Assembly (NCBI GenBank): GCA_016933355.1
Contig: JAFGBC010000076.1
Span: 1-12,268, forward strand
Reading direction: 5' to 3'
Source of the DNA: Candidatus Aminicenantota bacterium
Lineage (GTDB): Bacteria > Acidobacteriota > Aminicenantia > Aminicenantales > JAFGBC01
Length of the DNA stretch: 12,268 bases
Each line of letters starts with the position of its first letter. Position 1 is the stretch's first letter. The notes under the pieces were generated by a model, which saw nothing but the letters and a program-made list of their open reading frames with translations, was not told the DNA's origin and made no database searches. Positions 7,096 to 12,268 of the stretch are shown in pieces. Position numbers and translations under genes: made by a program.

Positions 7096-7156
7096 CATCG
7101 GCATCCCGACGGGAGATTGTCCTTTTCAGATGACGATTGATAACAAAGGGCTCTTC

Positions 7157-7176
7157 TCCAATTCCCGGAAATTGGA
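7157..7176. promoter_or_regulatory. Inverted repeat, candidate activator-binding site (UAS)
   Basis: TCCAATT (7157-7163) and AATTGGA (7170-7176) are perfect inverted arms around a 6-base centre. The centre lies about 115 bases upstream of the start predicted for the sigma-54 promoter, the usual place for an enhancer-binding protein dimer. It stands between the terminator of the LTxxQ gene (7186-7213) and the promoter, and no T run follows it on either strand that would make it a terminator. The binding role is inference from position and symmetry. Confidence 0.45.
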
Positions 7177-7185
7177 AAAGGATCT

Positions 7186-7213
7186 AAAAAAACGACCCTC
7201 CCGCGGGGGAGGG
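7186..7213 (-). terminator. Intrinsic terminator of the LTxxQ protein gene
   Basis: On the minus strand CCCTCCC (7213-7207), a 4-base loop and GGGAGGG (7202-7196) form a 7-bp all-G/C-rich stem, followed by TCG and seven T (7192-7186). It starts 39 bases after the stop at 7253 and closes this transcription unit before the regulatory region of the next gene. Confidence 0.9.
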
Positions 7214-7252
7214 CCGCATCAATCGCGAAAGGAAGAGTCCGTCGGACCGGGC

Positions 7253-7759
7253 TTACCACCGCCGGCGGGGGAACCGCATCCGCCATCCCCTGCCGTCGAA
7301 CCTGTCGAAACGCCCCGCGCCGCGGCCGAGGGAGGGCCGCATCCCGACCCGCCGGTCCCGGCCGAAGGCGCCCCGGTAAGCATCCAACTTCTTGAGCTGC
7401 TCGGGGGTCAGGACGTTCCGCATCTCGAGGCGGTAGCGGAGCCCGGCCTTCTGCTGTTCGGCGCGCAGCCGGGCCGTCTCGTCGATGAGCCCCTCGGCCT
7501 TGCCGAGGTCGTAGTCCGGCGACCGGAGCAGCTCGTCCATCTCGTCCCGCAGCTTCGCCGTCCGGTCGAAGAGGTCCTTCCGGGCGGCCCAGTGCTTTTC
7601 GGCCAGCGCGTCGAGCTTGGCCTCCTGCTCGGCCGTCAAATCCAGGACGTCCCCGACCATCATTCGCATCGGCCTCCGCTCGGCCTGGGCGCCGAGGGGA
7701 ACGACGAGGGCGGCCACTACGGCCGCGACCGTCAGAACCGTCAGGGTGCGATGTCTCAT
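7253..7759 (-). CDS. Spy/CpxP-like periplasmic LTxxQ protein with Arg/Gly-rich tail
   Basis: 168 residues. Residues 1-26 are a signal peptide (hydrophobic 8-22, then PLGAQA). The mature part is a helical, charged segment bracketed by two LTxxQ motifs, LTAEQ (41-45) and LTPEQ (117-121), the mark of the Spy/CpxP/CnrX-related family. In enterobacteria Spy is an ATP-independent periplasmic chaperone and CpxP tunes the Cpx envelope stress response; related proteins sense metals. Residues 134-168 are Arg/Gly/Phe-rich (RFDRFDGRGWRMRFPRRRW) and not part of the usual core. ATG 7759 is preceded by GAGGAG about 8 bases upstream. It lies 164 bases after the sugar operon; I saw no convincing promoter in that gap (7760-7923), so either an unrecognised promoter or read-through is possible. 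The substrate or signal is unknown. Confidence 0.8.
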   Translation of the reverse strand: MRHRTLTVLTVAAVVAALVVPLGAQAERRPMRMMVGDVLDLTAEQEAKLDALAEKHWAARKDLFDRTAKLRDEMDELLRSPDYDLGKAEGLIDETARLRAEQQKAGLRYRLEMRNVLTPEQLKKLDAYRGAFGRDRRVGMRPSLGRGAGRFDRFDGRGWRMRFPRRRW

Positions 7760-7923
7760 GTACTGTCTCCTCTCGTGAGTTCCGTCGATGGATTAGACAG
7801 CGCCGACAAGAAAACCTTGGCGGGCGTCCGGGAGCGCGGAAGCCCCGTCGGGGAAGCGACGGCCGGTCCGGGCCGGAAGGACGAGCGCGCCGCGCCCCTG
7901 CGCTTGAGAGGGTCCATCCCCGG

Positions 7924-8961
7924 TCAGATCTCCCAAGCCGCGAAGCCCGAGGGGGACAGGACGAGCGGCAGACGGCGGACGCCGCCGCCCAGGCCGGAGA
8001 TGCCCTCGATCATGCGGCGACGGAGCCCGTCGTCGGCGGATGAGAGGATCGTCAACGACCCGCCCGCGCCGCCCGCTCCGTTGACTTTCCAGCCGGCCGC
8101 GCCGTGTTTGCGGGCGATCGCGATGACCCGGTCGGCCCGCTCCGAGACGAGCCGGGGATGGAGCGCCCGCTGGGCCTCGTTATTCTCGGCCATGACCGCG
8201 CCGTAGGCGTCCAGGTCGCCGGCCAGGAGCGCCCGGCGGGCGCGGCCGGCGAACGCGGCCAAGCGTTCGAGGGCCCTGGACCGTCCGCCCGCCGCTTCGA
8301 GCCGGGCGATGACGCTCTCGTGGATCGCCGACGAGCGGTGGGGCCGGCCGAGGTAGACGAGACACAGCCTCCTCTCGAGCTCGCGGACGACGTCGGCTCC
8401 GGGCTTGATCCGCTCGACCCGGGCCCGCGGGTAATCCTCGATGTCGATGTCGCAGATGCCGCCGTAGGCGGCGCTGATCTGGTCCTGGATTCCGCTCTGC
8501 CGGCCGAGCTTCTCCGTCTCGACGCGATGGGCGAGCGCGGCCAGGGCCGCCGGGCCGAGCCGGCCGCCCCGCAGGGCGTCGAGCGCGCCCAGGAGGGCGA
8601 CGCAGACCGCGGCCGACGTCCCGGTCGAAATACCGGCCGGCACGGGCGAGTGGAGGCGGACCTCGACGCTCCACCCGGCCGGCGGCGGGAGCGTCCGGAC
8701 CGCCGTCTGGAGGAGGGGGTGGAAGCCCGAGGACGGACGCGCCGGGTCGACCCGGAACGACTGGCCGTAGTTCTCGGCGTGGACGAGGACCGTCGCCCCG
8801 GCCCGGAGACGCCGGACGGCCGCGACCTGGACCTCGACCGGAGGGCCGACCGCCAGGTTGAGGACGCGGCCCCGCCGCGCGAACCAGGTGTCGGTCCAGC
8901 CGCCGATGTCGTTGACCCGGAGCGGAGCCCGGGCGTGAATCGTCCGCAGGCCGCGCGCCAT
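7924..8961 (-). CDS. GHMP-family sugar kinase
   Basis: 345-residue cytoplasmic ATP-dependent kinase. Motif 1 RAPLRVNDIGGWTDT is at 11-25, the ATP-binding loop is PVPAGISTGTSAA at 106-118 (a variant of PxxxGLGSSA), GIQDQISAAYGG is at 157-168 with Asp160 a probable catalytic residue, and motif 3 KVNGAGGAGGS is at 292-302. The GG-x-TD and GIQDQ-type motifs recall the group containing D-glycero-D-manno-heptose-7-phosphate kinase (HddA) and L-fucokinase-like enzymes. It is the last gene of the operon after a sugar ABC transporter, so it probably phosphorylates the imported sugar, but the substrate is not deducible. ATG 8961 lies 7 bases after the permease stop, and GAGGG of the ribosome site overlaps that stop codon, implying coupled translation. 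Heptose metabolism for envelope sugars is an alternative. Confidence 0.85.
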   Translation of the reverse strand: MARGLRTIHARAPLRVNDIGGWTDTWFARRGRVLNLAVGPPVEVQVAAVRRLRAGATVLVHAENYGQSFRVDPARPSSGFHPLLQTAVRTLPPPAGWSVEVRLHSPVPAGISTGTSAAVCVALLGALDALRGGRLGPAALAALAHRVETEKLGRQSGIQDQISAAYGGICDIDIEDYPRARVERIKPGADVVRELERRLCLVYLGRPHRSSAIHESVIARLEAAGGRSRALERLAAFAGRARRALLAGDLDAYGAVMAENNEAQRALHPRLVSERADRVIAIARKHGAAGWKVNGAGGAGGSLTILSSADDGLRRRMIEGISGLGGGVRRLPLVLSPSGFAAWEI

Positions 8962-8968
8962 CGATCCC

Positions 8969-9943
8969 TCAGCCGCTCCGGCGGTGCCGGACCTGGTCCA
9001 AGCCGACGGCGGCCACGATGATGGCGCCGATGATGATCTCCTGCACGTAATTCGGCCAGCCCATCATGGTGCAGCCGTTGCGGAGGAAGGACATGATGAA
9101 GACGCCGATGAGCGTCCCCAGGATGCTCCCCTCCCCGCCGGCCAGGCTCCCGCCGCCGATGACGACGGCGGCGATAATGTCCAGCTCGAGCCCGACGGCC
9201 ACGGTCGGGTCGCCGACGGTCAAACGGGCGAACTCCATGACGCCGGCCAGACCGCAGAAGAGACCGGACAGGGTGTAGATGGCGATCTTGTCCCGGCCGG
9301 TCCGGAGGCCGCACAATCGGGCCGTCGCTTCGTTCGACCCGACGGCGAAGACGTGCCGGCCGAAGACGGTCCGGCGCAAAACGAAGGCCATCAGGACCGC
9401 GAAGACAATCATCAGCCAGACGCCGGGGGCGAGGAGCAGCCACGACGGCCGCGGGCTCTTGGCCATGAGGTCGTTGATCCAGGTCAGCGGCGCGTCGATC
9501 TTCTGGTTGCCGGCCAGCCACTTGGCGACGCCGCGGGCGATCCCCATCATGCCCAGGGTCACGATGAAGGGGACGAGGCGCAAGCCCGTGATCAGGGCGC
9601 CGTTGGCGAACCCGACCAGCCCGCCGCAGAGGATGCCGGCGGCCAAGCCGAGCGCCGGCGGGGCGCCCGCGTTCACGGCGTAGGCGACGACGACGCTCGA
9701 CAGGGCGATGTTCGAGGCGGCCGAGAGGTCGATGCCGCCGCTGATGATGATGAAGGTCATTCCCAACGCGCCCAGGGCGACGATGACGGACTGGGTGGCG
9801 ACGCTTTTAAAATTGGCCGGCCGTAGAAAGCGGTCCCGGACCTCGGGCATCAGGGAAAAGAGGACGAGGACCAGGAGGAGCCCCAGGAAGGGGGCCAGCC
9901 AGTTCAGGAGGACCTTGAGCCGCGCTTTGGAGTGTCCGTTCAT
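8969..9943 (-). CDS. Sugar ABC transporter permease, RbsC family
   Basis: 324-residue inner-membrane protein of the BPD_transp_2 (RbsC/XylH/YtfT) family; two copies would form the pore of a monosaccharide importer. Hydrophobic segments are visible around 14-31, 51-68, 79-92, 97-118, 123-135, 168-190, 220-236, 254-265, 274-287 and 302-315. Family motifs are GGIDLS (69-74), VGSNEATARLCGL (201-213), which would contact the ATPase, and IGGGSLAGGEGSILGTLIG (262-280). The common GGIDLSVGS is GGIDLSAAS here. ATG 9943 overlaps the ATPase stop by 4 bases (ATGA), and GGGAG lies 7 bases upstream of it. The frame continues upstream to 10150, but those residues are Arg/Pro/Gly-rich shadow of the ATPase gene. 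Known family members import ribose, xylose, galactose or related sugars; substrate unknown. Confidence 0.9.
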   Translation of the reverse strand: MNGHSKARLKVLLNWLAPFLGLLLVLVLFSLMPEVRDRFLRPANFKSVATQSVIVALGALGMTFIIISGGIDLSAASNIALSSVVVAYAVNAGAPPALGLAAGILCGGLVGFANGALITGLRLVPFIVTLGMMGIARGVAKWLAGNQKIDAPLTWINDLMAKSPRPSWLLLAPGVWLMIVFAVLMAFVLRRTVFGRHVFAVGSNEATARLCGLRTGRDKIAIYTLSGLFCGLAGVMEFARLTVGDPTVAVGLELDIIAAVVIGGGSLAGGEGSILGTLIGVFIMSFLRNGCTMMGWPNYVQEIIIGAIIVAAVGLDQVRHRRSG

Positions 9944-11475
9944 GCCTCCGCTCCCGACCGGTCGGCCCCGGTCCGGCCGACCGCGGCCGCCTGCAAGATG
10001 CCCGCGCCGTCCCAGGCCGATGCCGGGCGGCAATCCACGACCCGGCCCCGGTGGAAGACGGCGATCGTGTCGCAGACTCCCAAGAGCTCGGGTAGATAAG
10101 ACGAGACGAAGAGGACGGCCTTGCCCCGGGCGGCCAACCGTCCGATCCACTCGTAGATCTGCGCCTTGCTCAGGACGTCGATGCCCCGGGTCGGCTCGTC
10201 CAGCAGGAAAACGTCGGCGTCCTGATGAAGGAGCCGGGCCAGGGCGATCTTCTGCTGGTTTCCGCCCGAGAGGACGGCGACGGGTTCGGACGGCCGCCGT
10301 CCCTTGACCTTGACCCTGTCCATCAGCGCGGCGACGGCCTCCCGCTGCCGGCCGAGCGCCAGAACGCCGCCGCGGCTGAAGGGGCCGAGCCGGCTCAGGG
10401 TCGCGTTGTCGGCGATGGACCGGGAGAGGGCCAGACCCTCGCCCTGGCGGTCCTCGCTGAGCAGGCCCAGGCCCTGGCGGATCCGCTCCCAGGGCCTCCC
10501 GGCGCCGAAACGCACGCCGCCGATCGCGATGCCGCCCCGCACGACCGGGTCCAGCCCGAAGACCGCTCGCAGCGTCTCGGTCCGGCCGGAGCCGATGAGG
10601 CCGGCGACGCCCAGGATCTCGCCCCGGCGCACGACGAGATCGACCTCGCCCGCCATGCCCCGCCCCCGGAAGCGGTCCAGCGCGAGGACGGGCTCGGCGA
10701 CGGCGTGCGGCACGCGCGGAAAGAGCTCCTTGACATCCTGGCCGACCATCATGGCGATGACGTCCTCGAGGCCGACGTCGGCCATCCGGCCCGCCCCCGC
10801 CGTCAAGCCGTCGCGGAGGACGGTGAAGCCGTCGGCGACCCGCCGGACCTCCTCCAGGAAATGGCTGATGTAGATGACGCCGACCCCGCGCTCCTTGAGG
10901 AAGCCCACGATGCGGAACAGCTCCTCGCTGTCCTCGAGGGTCAGGCTGCTCGTCGGCTCGTCCATGACCAGAATCCGGGCCTCGTCGGCCAGGGCGCGGG
11001 CGATCTCGACGAGCTGCTTGGCGCCGACGCTCAGCGTCCGGACCGGGGCGTCGGGGGCGATCTCGGGATGGCGCAGGAACGCCAGCACCTCGCGGACCCG
11101 GCGCCTCATCTCCCCGGAGCGGACGAGCCCGCGCCGGCGGGGCTCCTTGCCGAGCAGGATGTTCTCCTCGACCGAGAGGTGGGGGCAGAGGGTGAGCTCT
11201 TGATAGATCATCCGGACGCCGCGGCGCTTCCCGTCGGCCGGCCCGGCCGGGGCATAGGGCTCTCCCGCGATCGTCATCCGGCCGGCGTCGGGCCGGACGG
11301 CGCCGCTCAGGATCTTGACCAGCGTGCTCTTGCCCGCGCCGTTCTCACCGAGCAGGGCATGGACTTCGCCCCGACGCAGTTCGAAACCGACGCCGTCGAG
11401 AGCGCGGGTGGCGCCGTAGCTCTTAGCGACGCCCTCCATGCGCAGGAGGACGTCGCCGGACGGAGGGGAGGACAT
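9940..11475 (-). CDS. Sugar ABC transporter ATP-binding protein, RbsA/MglA type
   Basis: 511 residues with two ABC domains in one chain, the normal length for RbsA/MglA/XylG. First domain: Walker A GENGAGKST (43-51), signature LSVGAKQ (148-154) and Walker B ILVMDEPTS (168-176). Second domain: degenerate Walker A GLIGSGRTE (292-300), canonical signature LSGGNQQ (402-408) and Walker B VFLLDEPTRGID (422-433). The weak second Walker A and the altered first signature are typical of this family, in which only one composite site is fully competent. It energises the permease encoded next. ATG 11475 lies 3 bases after the binding-protein stop and has no clear Shine-Dalgarno sequence, so ribosomes may re-initiate from the gene before; the next Met (residue 13) has none either. 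Confidence 0.93.
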   Translation of the reverse strand: MSSPPSGDVLLRMEGVAKSYGATRALDGVGFELRRGEVHALLGENGAGKSTLVKILSGAVRPDAGRMTIAGEPYAPAGPADGKRRGVRMIYQELTLCPHLSVEENILLGKEPRRRGLVRSGEMRRRVREVLAFLRHPEIAPDAPVRTLSVGAKQLVEIARALADEARILVMDEPTSSLTLEDSEELFRIVGFLKERGVGVIYISHFLEEVRRVADGFTVLRDGLTAGAGRMADVGLEDVIAMMVGQDVKELFPRVPHAVAEPVLALDRFRGRGMAGEVDLVVRRGEILGVAGLIGSGRTETLRAVFGLDPVVRGGIAIGGVRFGAGRPWERIRQGLGLLSEDRQGEGLALSRSIADNATLSRLGPFSRGGVLALGRQREAVAALMDRVKVKGRRPSEPVAVLSGGNQQKIALARLLHQDADVFLLDEPTRGIDVLSKAQIYEWIGRLAARGKAVLFVSSYLPELLGVCDTIAVFHRGRVVDCRPASAWDGAGILQAAAVGRTGADRSGAEA

Positions 11476-11478
11476 CCG

Positions 11479-12268
11479 CTAATCAGCGTCCTGCGCGAAG
11501 CCGGGCTCGAGCAGGGTCTTGATCTCGGGGAGGTCCATGGTCTCGCGGGTCGCGATCGTGACGCCCGTGTCGACGCGCGCCTCGACCGACTCGCCCCTCA
11601 GGTGCCGGACCATCAGGGCGACGCCGAGGTAGCCCATCCGCTCCGGGTTCTGGAGGACGAGCCCCTGGATCTCGCCGTCGCGCAGTCCCTGGACGAGCTT
11701 GGGGCTGGCGTCGAACCCGACGAACCGGACCCGGCCGGCCAGGCCCGAAGCCTGGAGGGCGCGCAGCGTCCCGAACGTGCTCGATTCGTTGGGGCAGAAG
11801 ATGCCGTCGACGTCGGGGAAGCGGGCCAAGAGATTCTCGGCCAGCTGGAAGGCGCTCTCCGTCGTCGGCCCGGCGTGCTGATCCTTGACCAAGAAGCGCA
11901 CCTCCGGAAACGCGGCGGTCATCGTCTCCAGGAATCCCCGCTCGCGCTCGGTCGTGCTGGCCGAGCCCTCCTGGTAGCGGATGAGGAAGACCTCGCCCCT
12001 CCCGCCCAGCAGATCGGCCAACCGGCGGGCGGCCAGGACGCCGCCCTGATAGTTGTCGGTCGCCACGAAGCTGACGTAATCGCTCCCCTGGAGGCCGGAG
12101 TCGATGACGACGACGGGAATGCCCTCGCCGACCGCGTCGCGGACCGGGGCGCAGAGCGCCCGGTCGTCAAGCGGGGCGAGAACGATGCCGTCGACGCCCC
12201 GGCTGATGAAGTCCTCGACGACGGTGATCTGCTGGGCCCGGTCGTCCTCGCGCTGGGGCCCCTTCCAG
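11479..12268 (-). CDS. Periplasmic sugar-binding protein of ABC transporter, RbsB-like (5' end outside window)
   Basis: 262 residues are visible in the frame from 12267 to TAG 11479-11481; the signal peptide and start lie beyond the right edge. The visible part opens WKGPQREDD and shows family landmarks of the Peripla_BP_4/RbsB fold: VEDFISRGVDGIVLAPLD, then GIPVVVIDSG, VATDNYQGGVLAARRLADLL, a hinge region GIFCPNESSTFGTLRAL, and VRFVGFDASPKLVQGLRDGEIQGLVLQNP. Asp in VIDSG, Asn in ATDN and Asp in GFDAS occupy the usual sugar-contact places. Being first in the visible operon fits the order binding protein, ATPase, permease, kinase. The operon promoter is not in the window. Binding of a monosaccharide is likely; its identity is not readable. 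Confidence 0.9.
   Translation of the reverse strand, partial: WKGPQREDDRAQQITVVEDFISRGVDGIVLAPLDDRALCAPVRDAVGEGIPVVVIDSGLQGSDYVSFVATDNYQGGVLAARRLADLLGGRGEVFLIRYQEGSASTTERERGFLETMTAAFPEVRFLVKDQHAGPTTESAFQLAENLLARFPDVDGIFCPNESSTFGTLRALQASGLAGRVRFVGFDASPKLVQGLRDGEIQGLVLQNPERMGYLGVALMVRHLRGESVEARVDTGVTIATRETMDLPEIKTLLEPGFAQDAD

Noticed and set aside
5808..7133. Plus-strand open frame of 441 codons opposite the FecR/DUF6600 gene
   Set aside because: Its product is a monotonous Val/Gly/Pro/Asp mix, it has no ribosome site, and it is fully antisense to a gene with clear domains, promoter and terminator; a GC-bias shadow.
7760..7923. Promoter for the LTxxQ gene (TCTAAT at 7797-7792 on the minus strand)
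   Set aside because: No acceptable -35 element stands 15-19 bases upstream and no ECF-type GGAAC block was seen; short GC hairpins in this gap lack T runs, so nothing is called.
8052..9521. Minus-strand open frame of 489 codons across the kinase and permease genes in another frame
   Set aside because: Arg/Pro/Ser-rich, no motif, and it crosses two well-supported genes.
9944..10150. Extended N-terminus of the permease
   Set aside because: The added residues are a frame-shifted reading of the ATPase gene; ATG 9943 has a ribosome site and the standard ATGA overlap.
11479..12066. Short 195-residue version of the binding protein starting at GTG 12066
   Set aside because: The frame stays open to the window edge with conserved family sequence (WKGPQREDD, VDGIVLAPLD) before that codon, so it is an internal Val.

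Overview
This is a GC-rich bacterial window of about 12.3 kb. It holds seven complete protein genes and two genes cut by the window edges. Strong G/C preference at third codon positions produces many long shadow frames on the opposite strand. The gene styles suggest a Gram-negative-type envelope in the Acidobacteriota/Aminicenantes neighbourhood: a lipoprotein thioredoxin, a FecR plus Trp/Tyr-rich repeat protein, an LTxxQ periplasmic protein, a Tal-Pgi-type isomerase and a GHMP kinase beside a sugar ABC transporter. That placement is inference from general resemblance; there is no rRNA or marker gene here. No tRNA, rRNA, insertion sequence or CRISPR array was seen.

Left part, plus strand: the last 30 codons of an unidentified protein (1-94), about 300 bases without a gene (95-395) that hold a hairpin and a candidate sigma-70 promoter, then a two-gene operon. 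The operon is a lipoprotein with a C-terminal TlpA-like thioredoxin domain (396-2303) and, 10 bases later, a glucose-6-phosphate isomerase of the type normally fused to transaldolase (2314-4017).

Middle part, minus strand: three separately insulated genes for exported proteins. They are a 237-residue secreted protein of unknown function (4126-4839) with a near-ideal TTGACA/17 bp/TATATA promoter and a strong intrinsic terminator; a 677-residue FecR plus DUF6600-like protein with a 70-residue Ser/Arg tail (5001-7034); and a Spy/CpxP-like LTxxQ protein (7253-7759) with its own strong terminator. The 218-base gap before the FecR-type gene contains what I think is the best regulatory signal in the window: a full -24/-12 sigma-54 promoter (TTGGCACG-N4-TTGCA) at 7062-7078, with an inverted repeat about 115 bases upstream of the predicted transcription start, where a sigma-54 activator would be expected to bind.

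Right part, minus strand: a compact operon running from beyond the right edge leftward. It encodes a periplasmic sugar-binding protein (partial), a double-domain sugar ABC ATPase, an RbsC-type permease and a GHMP sugar kinase. Junctions are 3 bases, a 4-base ATGA overlap and 7 bases. Together these would bind a monosaccharide in the periplasm, import it and phosphorylate it in the cytoplasm. The substrate cannot be read from the sequence.
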